Below, piece after piece: positions 1 to 12,000 of a DNA stretch of 64,000 nucleotides (the stretch's first letter is position 1; every line of letters begins with the position of its first letter). The position numbers and the translations under genes were made by a program. The notes under the pieces were generated by a model. The model searched no databases. It was not told the DNA's origin and worked only from the letters and a program-made list of their open reading frames with translations. The stretch is from Luscinia megarhynchos (lineage: Eukaryota > Chordata > Aves > Passeriformes > Turdidae), in NCBI GenBank assembly GCA_034336665.1, contig JAPFBE010000003.1, forward strand, positions 65,329,352-65,393,351. Direction: 5' to 3'.

Positions 1-3000
1 TGCAGTATAGAGAATTATAGGGGCATAAACCAGAAGTAAATAAGAGGAAATAAGTAAACACATTCACAAAGTTAAGTGCAATCAGTACTGCTGTGGGAAA
101 AAACAACAAACAAACAACCCCCCCCCCAAAAAAAAGCTGATTGGTGCTGTGAATATTAAAAAAAAAAAAAAATCTAATTCTGTCATTGGAAATAAAATTG
201 TGTTATCAGTTCTACCACCAACCAAATGTAACATTCTTCCATCTGTTCTGATTCTTTAGTATGTAAAAAACATGATTTTTCTACTCCTTAAATTAATAAA
301 ACATGATACAGATAGCAGAATCTGATCTCCACGCACCCATAAATACCATCACATGATATGTGAGAGGACCTGATTTTCTCCCTGCTGTAAATCTGAGCTG
401 AGTTCCTCTTGAACCCAGCTCTTGAAATAACTCTGTGGTATTTTTCTATCTACAAAATGAAAAACTATAGTTACTTTCTCCTCATAATAATATCTGTAAT
501 TCCCACTTCCACAGCTCATGTTCAAAAACACAGGACATGAAAAACACACTTGAAAACTATTTAGCATTATATAACTTGCACTTTAACAACCCTGCATTCT
601 CAATAAGGATACATGATACTGCTCATAAAGGCAGAACTCATTGAGCTAGAGTGTGAAGAACACAGGAAACACCAGTAGAGAGAGAAATGCTTGTCCATTC
701 AGCTCAGGAATGAACTGAACCACACAGTAGTTGGGAACTTAAATGCACATTTCTCTCATCCAACACATGCTCTCCAGGGGAGTGTCACAGCACACAGCAC
801 AAAGCCTGCCTGACTTCAAGAGCTGGGACAATATTGTCAGGCACGAGGTGACTCTTGAGGTGTCCTGCACAGGGCCAGCAATGGGACTTGATGATCCTGA
901 TGGGTCCCTTCCAACTCATCACAAAATAAAATAAAGACAGAAAGAAGCTATATATTTTAAATAATTTTCATCCATTGTCTGCTTTGTTCTGTGTTTAGAT
1001 ATTGTGATGGCTGGATGATCCTATTATCCTTATTCTGTATGATTTAACAAACTATTAAAGGTGTGCATGTGGCAAATCAAGATAACAGCTATAATCACAG
1101 TATAAGTTTAAAAAATAAATAATGAAATTTAGATTCTTTTCTTCGGAGATCAGTTTGACTTTTTAGGCTTTTTGTAAAAGATGTTGAAACAAACAATGCC
1201 AGAAGAAAAGTGTAACTCAATTTTAAACAGACAACTTGTCTCCACTATGTGAATCGACATCTTAAATGTAAAACCTACTATGAATAATTATGGACCAAGT
1301 TGATACTTTTACACTCTGAAACAGAGTTTCCAGTAGCTCAGAAGGAAATGGAAATACAAATATGAATTCAGTACTCTGATTCTAAGAAGAAATACCAGTG
1401 TGAAACAGGAAACCAATAATGAAAGAGGAGATACAAAAACATATTTAAAATAAATACCTGAGCCTTTTAAAAATTTTCTTAAAATTCATTTTTAAAAAGC
1501 ATTTATACACCTCCACAGGGGAAGGCAATAAAACCCTGAAGCAGAGTAACTATGTGCAAGTAATAGTAAATCAAACTACTACTAATAAAAAGTGTTTCAG
1601 TATCTCCACATAAAAGATGACATACCTAGAAGACAAGAAAACTTCACAGTACTGAAATGTCTACTTGAATAAGCTTACTTCCTAATATGACAGCAAATTA
1701 TTTGAATGCACTTTAACACATTCAGTCAAATTTTAGATATTGGCATGATTTCCAGTAAAATCTCCTCCAAATTTAAAAAATCTCATGACAAGTCAACCTA
1801 GAATTTCAGCTGCAATTTGCTCACATGATGACATTTTTCTGTTTCATACATTAAAATTAATGTTTATAGAAAATGACTCCTATTCTTCCATTTTGAGATA
1901 TCAAATGCTACTTAAAATACAGCAATTTTAAATTTCACATAACTGTATTTTTACATTGCAACTTTCTTTCTTTAGCAAAGTTTTTCATAAATTATTCTCC
2001 ATTTTAAGAAATTATAAACTTCCTGGCAATAGTGGCAGCAGGCAGGCTAATAAAAATTAACACAAAGACAAAATACTGGAAGAGTTACCTTTTTTGAGCT
2101 ATTTGGATTGGTGAAGTTATGGGATGATGAAAATAGAGGTGAAAACAAAAAGCCTTAAATTTAATAACTACAGCTACTCCTAGGACTGTATTCAATGACT
2201 GTAAACTGTCTGAATCAGCCAGACCTGCACTTAATGTTAAAAAACCATCTGGTAAAGAGAAGTGATGCAACATCCAAGTGATTAAACATTTTTTAATATT
2301 TTCAGGAATTTTATCAATTGCTAGCAATTAATGTCGATTTCATAAAAAATCTTTTATGAAATGAAGGTAATATGAAATTAAATTTAGCAGCACATCACCT
2401 CAGCAATTATAATATTTTCACAGTCATTTGCTTGCAAATCACCACAGTTATTACAGCTCTCTTAGTCAGAGGCAGAAGTTGTCTGTGAAATAATAGCAGA
2501 AAAAGCCCCAGTGTTGATTTCCATGGAGAAAACTCCATAGCTGTGCTGGGTTTGCACATGTGTTGCTAATTCACTGTCCTCCTCTCTGATAGGCTGACAT
2601 TCTTCAATGCAACAAAAGTCACTCTTACAGACAGAAAAGAAACTACTACTTCTTTGTAGTTCTATCAATTACACAGGGCTTTCTGCAGGGAAGGAGGAAG
2701 AGGATAAGGAACAAAGAAGAAAGAAGATATTCAACTTTCAAAAAGTCAGGTTTATTTGTAAATGTAACTAAAGACAAAATGAGAAAATTCAGATATAATT
2801 GATCATAACATGTTTTCTGAAAACATACATAGCCTCACTTTATAAACCACCTTTCCAACTACTGTATGAAGGCCTTAGAAATTTTGATTTTTTTGTTGTC
2901 AAACTGCTGCACCAAGCACCTACTAATTTACACTGCCTGATTACCTTCCAGAGACTGAGCTGGTTCCAGATAAAAAAAAATCTTGTCTGAAACTGACACA

Positions 3001-5415
3001 AATGATAGGAGAATGTACTATACTCTGAATAAAAGAAAAGATAGGCATGTAAACCAGCTATATCCATGCTTAATTTAGAGTTAACTGATTCATTTCTCAC
3101 TCCTAATTTTGTATCCTTGTGTACCTCATGCCTTCTGTTCAGATTTTGATGACTATATTACATATTTTTTGAAGCTATGCAACTGGAATTACACATACAA
3201 ATACTCAAAAAATACAGTTGACTGCAAAGAGGAGATATGGGCAAGATAAAACAATCAATCCATGCTTCCTACAGAAAGAAATGTCACTGACTCCACAAAA
3301 GAGCAAACCTAGCCATAGGGAACCAGTCTGCAACATGAAATACATTTTCAAAGTGTTGTTAGGTAGTAGTATCATGACACAGAAGCACAGGATTTATTTT
3401 TTTTAATTTAATCAAATATACTAGAAAATATTTCTCAAGTAGAGATTCTTACATAACAAGTAGACTGTATTATCAAACCTCCACTCTCAAATTAGTTGAG
3501 AAATTTTCCAAGTCTCTATCTAGCTGTAAATATGGTTGACACCTGAAAACTTCACCTCACAACAGCTGGGTATTCAACAGTCACAAATTCAATGTATGTA
3601 AGCTGTTCATTAGAGTTTTAAACATCCCAATTCCTCACTGATCTCAGATACAGTTAACTTGTCTGATGGTAAAACTGCACCTGTGCAGTGTAACAGAGTA
3701 AACCTCAACAGAGCAGCTCTGTGAAAGGATGAATCTGGACAAAGCCACACCAGGGTAGGATTCAGCTCACCCTCAATTCAGACATCAACAGTGTAATTCC
3801 CACATAAGACCAGCTTCTAACCTCCCACTGGGGTTAGTGCAGATCTAATCAATAGAGGCAGCACAGTCTAGGAAGCAGCCACATTTGCAAACAAAGCATT
3901 TCTCAAGTGCCTGTCAAGTAGAGGTAAGACACAGCTTCCTAAACATACTTAGCAGTGCAAGCTGTCATGCCATAAAGTTTGCAAAATATCTACCCAAAAC
4001 AAGCAGATTTGGTGTTAGATACACAGGAAACCTGCATCCTTCTGAAAGGCAGGTGGGATGCCCCACTGAGACCACAAGGATGCTAGAAAAGGTAACTGCC
4101 TCCTGCATTCCATAGACATCTAGCTCAGAAGGAGACATGCTCACTGCAGGCACCAAAAAAAGATGTTAATTCTATTTTGGCAGCAGGAATCCAGAATCAG
4201 TGTAAGTGGATAATAAAATTTGTCACTGACAAAGATTTCAAGCTAATTAAATAACCACCACAGGTAATTTTCATTATCAGGGATTTCAAACCTTTCATTT
4301 AAATGAACAGAGAAAAGTGGGCTTTCATTACGTATTTTAAAATAAATTGTAATAATTTTTGAAGACTGCTCTTCACCTAATATTATACTATATGAGAACT
4401 ATAAATGTCATTCTAGATGCTAGAGCAGGATTCATCTTTCTATGATTTTCAACACCTTCACTGCCTATTAGGACATCTAATCTAGGAAAAAAATTGTTAC
4501 ATCCGGTTTTATTTATTAAAAAAAAAATATTGAGGGAAACCCCTACGCATACAGCTCACTTACAGATAAGAATCACCCAATAACTAACATGTTAGACATG
4601 TAATACTCTTGAATATTTGGGTATGTGACAGTACTAAAAACATCCCCCAATTATTCAATTTCTCAGCATGACATTAATAGTTACACAATAAAAATAATTA
4701 ATAAATTCTCCTTTATGAGGTACTTTCTAAGAGACTTTCAGCCAAATCCTTCCTGCTTTACAGAAGTAGATAGCTAAATGTAATGGCATTACAGCCAGAA
4801 TGTATAGGATTAGAATGATTTGCTCTGGGTAATACACATCTGTAACATGCAGCGTTCAACCAGTATCCACTATTGCATTGTGCTGGTGCTGTCATCCAGT
4901 ACCTCCTGTGCTAAGCTAAGCACATCACTTTAGCAAAGATAAATAAACCTCTATTCTATGAGGACAGAGAAAAAATATTATTGAACAGGAAATACAGTTT
5001 CAGAGACCTCTGCAGTGAGAACTAGAAGTTTCCACTCTGTTTTCAAGGTCACTTAACGCAACTAATCACTCAAACCACACAAAGCTTTCTTTGGCATATG
5101 AAATACATGCAATATTTCCTCTTTATTACAGAATAAGAAAAATCAATCATTTTAATATGTTTTCTACAGTATGCTCTCATAAGTATATGCTACGTGATTG
5201 GAGACCAGAACTGGAATCTTCTGGGAATACATATAAACATAAATTATCAGCACGGGTTTATGATACACCAAAAAGTACTTCCACAGCCTGTCTGCTGATG
5301 ACCACTGGTATCAACTACTGCCATTTATTTACCTCCTTGTCTACAGATCCAAGGAGCTTTCAGACATGTACATCACACACCTCCTGCAGGAGAAATGCTT
5401 AGTGGCTGCACTCAC
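1..5415 (-). other. NBEA: Intron after NBEA exon 13 (partial)
   Basis: At least 5.4 kb of AT-rich intronic sequence with no supported exon on either strand. It opens with an A/C-rich low-complexity tract around 100-175 and holds one CR1 3' fragment at 758-930. A somewhat GC-richer block at 3650-4160 has no recognised identity. The remaining short reading frames have no family features. Confidence 0.85.
758..930 (+). mobile_element. CR1 LINE 3' fragment
   Basis: Resembles the 3' end of avian CR1: an eroded GAACAGGCTGCCCAGGG-like segment at the left, then a version of TCAGGCACGAGGTGACTC, then TGATCCTGATGGGTCCCTTC near the end. It is antisense to NBEA. It is 5' truncated, as is usual for CR1, and has no coding capacity. 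The terminal direct repeats expected after the last conserved bases are not clear. Confidence 0.85.
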
Positions 5416-5584
5416 CCAATCCTTTAGGAGTAATGCCACTGCTGTCAGCAGGATTCACCACCCAGTAGTAGTACTTCAGTGTGTGCATTAACTGCAGCAC
5501 CGTGCCCACTCTGCGTATGGTGTTGTAGATGGTAGCAGTCCCAATGAATTCAGCTGACAGGTAGGTGTACAAAGAGAGCTGCAC
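5416..5584 (-). CDS. NBEA: NBEA exon 13: alpha-solenoid, last exon in the window
   Basis: 169 nt: 56 codons plus one base, local residues 514-569. The acceptor AG is at 5585-5586; the donor GTGAGT begins at 5415. The peptide starts [20 protein letters not shown], contains [20 protein letters not shown] and ends SSGITPKGL, followed by the G of a split Asp codon expected to be completed by the next exon. The intron to exon 12 is 735 bp. The next family segment, beginning around DGPRP in mammals, was sought in 1-5415 on the minus strand and not seen, so that exon lies outside the window. Confidence 0.97.
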
Positions 5585-6319
5585 CTGAGGAATGAAATCA
5601 GTTATCCACATAAATGCAAGCTCTGTATTAGTAGCCTTAAATTGTAGGGTTCTTTTTAGAATAGACTTTGGTTATGACACAAAAACCTGAAAAACTAATT
5701 ACAGCTCTGGTTAAGGCAGGGGCTGTGCTCATACCTAGGAATGATTTCAGTAATGATAAACATATTGGCTTGTTTTCTATTCTGACTTTTTGTACCAGAA
5801 GTACATATTTTCTGTTTTTAAGACAATGCTATTTTTCACTTTGGTTCACATATCTCAAACCATGATTACTTCGGAAAACAAGTAATTCATTATTACCAGA
5901 GATGAATGATAACATTTTATCAAACTGGAACATATAGTTTGAATTAAAATGAGAGCTTACATTATTATATAACAAAACACATTTTTTCCTGCAATTAAAA
6001 AATACAAAATTTTATGTTTAACCTGTAGGAAAACAATGTAATGCAATCACTGAAAAGGGGACTGGGTTTCTTGAAACAATCTTTTCATGTAATCAGACAG
6101 AATGTTAGGCAATAATTTAACTGCTTTTAGGAAATTATAAAAGATATTGAAATATATAGTTAAGCAGTGTACAGATTTCATGATCTAAAAATCATTGCTA
6201 TTACCAATTAAAAAAAAAAAAGAAAGAAAAACAAAAAACCTAAGTAGACTGTTATAAAAGATAAGCAGTATTTAATTTTGTTGTAGGAGAGTCATAGCAT
6301 TATTCAAGTGTACCATTAC
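5585..6319 (-). other. NBEA: NBEA intron between exons 12 and 13
   Basis: 735 bp of AT-rich sequence with one A-rich run around 6210-6240. I see no repeat family or conserved-looking block in it. Confidence 0.9.
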
Positions 6320-6472
6320 CTTTGCAGGGGTATGTATCCAGATAGCAGGATTAAAAAGGATGTGATCACATAATTGCTTCAGTAGAGGTGCTCCATGAGA
6401 TAATCCATCCAAATATTTTGCAAATGACAAAAATTGTTCCAGAACGGCTCTGGTTATATGAACTCTAGATGA
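6320..6472 (-). CDS. NBEA: NBEA exon 12: alpha-solenoid
   Basis: 153 nt, exactly 51 codons, phase 0 at both ends, local residues 463-513. The acceptor AG is at 6473-6474 behind a C-rich tract; the donor GTAATG begins at 6319. The peptide begins SSRVHITRAVLEQFLSFAKY, continues LDGLSHGAPLLKQLC and ends NPAIWIHTPAK. The frame stays open on both sides, so a naive reading frame of 108 codons spans intron, exon and intron; only the 51 central codons are coding. Confidence 0.97.
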
Positions 6473-8954
6473 CTGGGGGAAAATAATCGGAAAGAAAAAA
6501 GATAAAGAAAAGATCTTCTTCTTTAATATAATTAGAGCAGAACTATGAAGCAGTATTTTCACCTGGCTCATCATTACTAAATATGTGCAGCCTTGCATGT
6601 TTTGAGGTCACTGAATATGAATGTTTATATTTTCTAACAATATTAGTGATCCTTCTAATAGCTACATTTAACAGGTTAAAATATTCATCAATAACTTCAT
6701 TTTTCGGTGTTTTGGCATTTTGCTTAGCTAGGCTTGTTTTTATTTTATTAGAATACAGTCAGGATCCTACATTTTACAGCATGATTCTTGAGAACTTCAT
6801 CTGAAGTCCTTATCTCTTCTTAAATTAAAGAAGTGCCTTCCTGAGATTGGGGGTATCAGTGTGTGAACACATATTATTGGGAGACTTGCTTTTGTTTCTT
6901 AAAGTTAAGTAGGTATTTGAAGGAGCTGGGTTCATGGTTTCCTCAAATTTCAGGACTCTTTCAATTTCATAGCATATGCCATAAAAACACTGTTGAGACC
7001 TGCTCCTATGTAGCAACACGCCATGAGGACTTTGGAAACTTCTTTGTATACTAAATTAACAGACAAATAAGTAGTAAAAAACTCTAAACATCCTTCTCCT
7101 TGCCTTCTCCACAAAATGTCAAGCACTAGAACAGGCTGCCCAGGGAAGTTGTGGAGTCACTATCTCTGAGGCATTAAAAGATGTGTAGATCTGGCAGGGA
7201 GGGACATGGTTTAGTGGTGGACTTGGCAGTGCTAGGTTAACAGCTGGACTCGATCTTAAAGGTCTTCTCTAAACTAAATGGTTCTGTGATTCAATTTTTG
7301 AATTATTTTTGATGCTGTAAGTACAGTCTGGGAATATGGAGATTTATTATTTTTAGAACTGAAGTCTACTTGTCAGTAATACAAGTTCAGCCTAGATGCT
7401 GAATTTCTTTTGGCTTTTACATCCATATTCACAATAAATAATCTGCAACTAATAAGAAAAAAGCTGCTTTGGAATTTCAAGCAAAACAGAAAAGAACTCT
7501 CTGTCTCTGTCTTCTCTGAAGTATTTGATTACATGCAAATGAACAACAGATACAACAGATAATTTACAATAAATAAAATTTAGACCAGGAAACAAAAAGA
7601 TTTTTTCCCATCATGTGTGCCAACTGAATATAAGCATAGATTGAAAAAATTAAAATACATCCTTTCAAATAACTGCAGCTAAGTGAATCTAATGTAAAAA
7701 ACACCCAGGAAACAACATATGTTTTAAGAATTATGCTGTGATCAATGGAAATTCTTTAAATATTCACATGCCTAAGTCTAATGAACATAGCAGGTGTTAA
7801 TTAGAAGAGCATGCAAACTTTTTTTAAAAAAAAATGTGTGCACAACATTTTAGAGTGATGTATTCCATGTGTATAAACCAGAGTGCTCTACTCAGGAGAA
7901 AGCCCTCCATGAGGGCTCACCAGTCTGCCTGTGTGTAACTTAACAAACCAAAGCTAACAGCTTTGCAAATTCATTCTGGTTATGGCATAAGAAAACCTAC
8001 CCTTGGGAAAAAAAAATCATATTAGGCTATTTCTTTGAAATTCTATAGCACACTTTCTTAGTAGTGAAAACAGAAGCATAGAAAATCTGCTTTTAGGTAT
8101 TGAGTGAAGGTATTTCCCTAGTGCAAAGAACAACGGGAACAGAATGAGAGAAACTACTTATCATCCTTCTTCAAATTTCTGAACATTTTTGAAAGGTGGT
8201 ACTAGGATTTTTATCTTCTGCTTAAAAGATTGTTATGCTGACCTCATGGTAATAAAAGCCCAGTAGTAGGCATTCAATCATAGGACCATCACTACCTCAG
8301 TATAACTAAAACTATTTAGATTATTTAGATTATTAAACCCGAGTAACAGGCTGTCATGAGGCAGGGAAGCAGGTTTGTCTGATGTTCCTCAGGCAACTGA
8401 ACTGAACCTCAGCTTTGTGATAACTGCTCATTATGTCTGAAAATGATCAAGTACAAGGGATGCCCTTTCTTTCAGAAATTAAATTTGGTTACAGTTTTTC
8501 ATCTTTAAAACACAGGACAATTATTTCAAAAATTTTAGAATTGAGTCACAGAAGACTAATTTAACTTTGATTAACCTACACACACAAAAATACCAGATCT
8601 CAGTTATGACCTCTCTGCTATGTTAGTACAAACTAGAAACAAGAGAACTCTCCTAAGCAAGTTTGGATAGATGGAAAGTACAGAAATGAAAATACTTTAA
8701 AGTGATTCACAAAAAGATCTAAAGTAAGAACATAAATAAGAGAATAGAACCACCTCGAGAACATTTATTCTTTGAATACTGGTATATAAGAGGATGAGGA
8801 AGAGGAAAAGATTCCTGCAGGCAACTCATAAAATATTTTTAATTTGTAGTACATATATCACAAATATATTTTATTCCACCAGAGCCAAGTGATTGAAAGT
8901 ACCCCAGTGACAGCAGAAATAGTAAGAACAAAGACAAAAATCCTCCAAACATAC
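6473..8954 (-). other. NBEA: NBEA intron between exons 11 and 12
   Basis: 2482 bp with canonical ends. It contains one CR1 3' fragment (7108-7292); the rest is ordinary AT-rich intron with nothing I can name. Confidence 0.9.
7108..7292 (+). mobile_element. CR1 LINE 3' fragment
   Basis: Clear CR1 3' end: AGAACAGGCTGCCCAGGGAA, then GGGACATGGTTTAGTGGTGG, TTGGCAGTGCTAGGTTAAC and AAAGGTCTTCTCTAAACTAA, ending with the family's short terminal motif (GTTCTGTGATTC). It lies antisense to NBEA. Low divergence in the last 100 bases suggests a moderately young copy. It is of the same subfamily type as the copy at 16331-16465. Confidence 0.95.
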
Positions 8955-9063
8955 CTTTTCAAGGAGATAGCCAATGACTAGAAAGCCTTTTCCACCAAGC
9001 ATTTGTTCTTGCATGGCTACTGAACTCTTAAGAAGCTCAACCAAGAAAGCCAATAGGGTAGCA
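8955..9063 (-). CDS. NBEA: NBEA exon 11: alpha-solenoid
   Basis: 109 nt: one base completing Cys426, then 36 codons, local residues 427-462, ending in phase 0 after Lys. The acceptor AG is at 9064-9065 and the donor GTATGT begins at 8954. The peptide begins ATLLAFLVELLKSSVAMQEQ and ends VIGYLLEK, a pair of Leu-rich helices. An ATG immediately upstream in frame is intronic and not used. GGKGF and SSVAM match NBEA; I recall ACKGF and NSIAM in LRBA. Confidence 0.97.
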
Positions 9064-12000
9064 CTGCATGTAAAGAACAAGATTTTTTTCAGATGAAAAA
9101 TGTTGCTTTCTCAATAATCACCAGCTATTAAGTGAATAAAAATAGGCTTAAGGTGGTGAACAATTCCTTAGAAGAATACAAATCTTATTTTTCCTGTTGA
9201 GAAATTTCTCCGGTGATTTTTCACATATTACAATGGTAGGAGTGGAACTCATATTCAAACAAGCACTGTCAGTTCTCCTGGTTTAACCATGACTATCCCA
9301 TGTTTTAAATACCCAGTCCTGGAACCTGCAGTTCTAGCCAAAGTTTTGGCAGACGAAAGAGGCAGAAGATGCTGAGTGGAATCCTGTTGACAGTGCTAGA
9401 ATGATGCAGGCAAGGGCCGTGTCAAATATTTCCCCAGCCAGACTAACTATGCTAAACACCAAAATTTGTAGCCACTAGGTACGTCCTCATTCCACACTTT
9501 TAGTCCCTAGAGTCATCATTACACAGAAATGAGGCATAAAAAAAATGCTTGAACATAACCACAGGCAGTGATGTCCACCACAAACCACAGTGGGACAACA
9601 GCAGGGTGGAGAGCTTCCTTCAAAGTTTCTAGAGACCAAACATGGGAATAATATCTGCCTGACCAAATAAAGGTTAAGGATTACTTTTCATCCCATTAAA
9701 ATAGCACAGGGAGACTCCAGAGGCTACAAGAAAATCACCCAACAGCCCATCCCAGCAGTATCTTTAAGTGAAGTGTTCAGAAAAGGTTACAGTATAGTTA
9801 CATAAGAGATCTGAAAGACTTCAGGGGATGGAATTGGCAAGAAAGTGAAACTATGTTATGAAAGCCAGCAGTGGAAACATACGACAGATCAATCCACCAC
9901 AAGGAAAATAAATCATAATTGACTCTTGGGTGATGATAGTAAAACAAAAATACACTCATCTGTTGCTGAAAAACCCAGAGGAAATGGAGAAAGAAAAAAA
10001 AAAAGTGTCAGAAAGGAAGTATTTAAAATTATTTTTCAAATATTAAAAAAGGTAGATGACATAATGCATTGTAGTGCATATACAATGCACATATAAAATC
10101 ATAATTCCTTTTCTAAAAATTAAATACATGTAACAGTTCCTAGCTGTACAGACAAGTGTCTGCAACCACAGAAGTTCTCACATAGGTTTTAGGCATAGGA
10201 AAGAGTGAAAACTGTGGGTTTTGCAGGTATGAAAATGGCTTTTAAAGAAAATATCCAACCTGCATTTAATACATTTCAACTTTACTTGGACTATCTAGTC
10301 ATCTAAAGTTCACTTGCTTTTTAAATAGAATCTCTTACTTTGAAATTAATGTTGAGATTGGTTAATCCACGCTAGCACCAAAAAAATAATGAAAGTGCTA
10401 AGGAAAACAAGATTTATTCTATTTGTTGAGTAAGTCTGCCATGTAAAAGTACAGAGAGTAGCCAAAGTACATGCTGGGAACATGAAATAGTGCCTTGTCA
10501 TTCTGCATTGTTGAATGGTCCTAATAATCCATCTAAAATCACATACAGAATGCTTCAGAGAGTGTCAGCAATAAAAGAACACAGATAATATCCATTTACA
10601 GTACTCCAAAGCTTTTATCAAAACAGCCTGTCAAGCTGTCACATCAACTTCAAACCAGCTTATATGCATCACTTTTTTCTTACCCCAACCAAAAGTTTCT
10701 ACTGTATTTGTCATCTAAAATAAGAATCTAGTCATTTTTACTACATTAAAATCGATAAGCAGCTCACATGAAGATTTAACTTAACTCTGTTGAAGATTTA
10801 AACTTAGATTTTTTTTTAAACATTTAATAGGTGAAAGAAAACTGCATTTTCTTTCCATCTTTCTACCATCTGCTATGAGTAACCTTATAACTTAGGACAA
10901 CAAGTCATTACACATAAAGTCAAGAAACAGCTCCTCACAGAATTAGAATTTAAATTATAATAGCAAATACTATTAATATTATATTGAAATGGAAAGAAAA
11001 AAATCTTAAAATGGATTGTAAAGATTTTGTTACCATTAAAAGACTTAAGTCCATTTTCTGTTCTCAGTACTATATCAAAAGCCTTTAAATTTGTATCACA
11101 GTTTACTTGCTCATTCTATAAATTTAGATGTAAATTCTTGGGCTAGAGTTATTCTTATCTCAATATAATCTCTATACAACTGTTAGAAATTTTGCTATAC
11201 TCTGACTGCAAGTTGTAAGACACACTGACACCATAACAATAAAGATTTTTCCCTCTTTCCCTCTATTTAAGCACGCATAAACCACAAGTCAACTCAGAAA
11301 TCATAACTGACCAGTTTATACCTAACAATACCACAGAAACAGACAAGCTGGTTCTATGTCACTTTTTGATATTGACCTTCTTTATGTGGGCTGTGGCTGA
11401 ACTAATTAATCCTACCTGCCCACATTACCACTGCACAGAGCTATCTCAGCTGCTACTGCAGAATGATGCCAGTGTTTCTAGCTTCAGGAAAATTTATTAA
11501 TTTAGCCAATGCCTTTGTGAATGAGCTATGCTTTTACTTAATTCCAAAAGGGCTTTTAACATCTATTGATCCAGACACATAAAGATACCTCAATCCAGCT
11601 CTGCAGAGTCAGCTCAGGTCTGCAGGCAGTAACTCTAACTTCTAATCCTTCTGCATTATCCAAGATTGCCACCATAAATAACAGAGTTGACTGCAGTATA
11701 TAGTAATTCAAATCTTGGGATAGCACACATGAATGCACCATTACACCTTCAAGCACATTAAAAAAATCCAAGTACTAGAAAATGCAGCAGTTAAAGAGAA
11801 CCATCTGGCAGGCACATAGAGGCACAATAAAGTTTGAGATGAATACTGTATAAGACCAGAGTATTCATAAAAATTAACATAATAATTGAATTTAAGTAGC
11901 AGTTTGCTCACATTATTATGCAGGAAATTAAGTAAGTAAAAGATCTGTAATATTTTAACTCATAGAAGAACTATAAAATCAAAATGGAAGTTTTTAAAAT

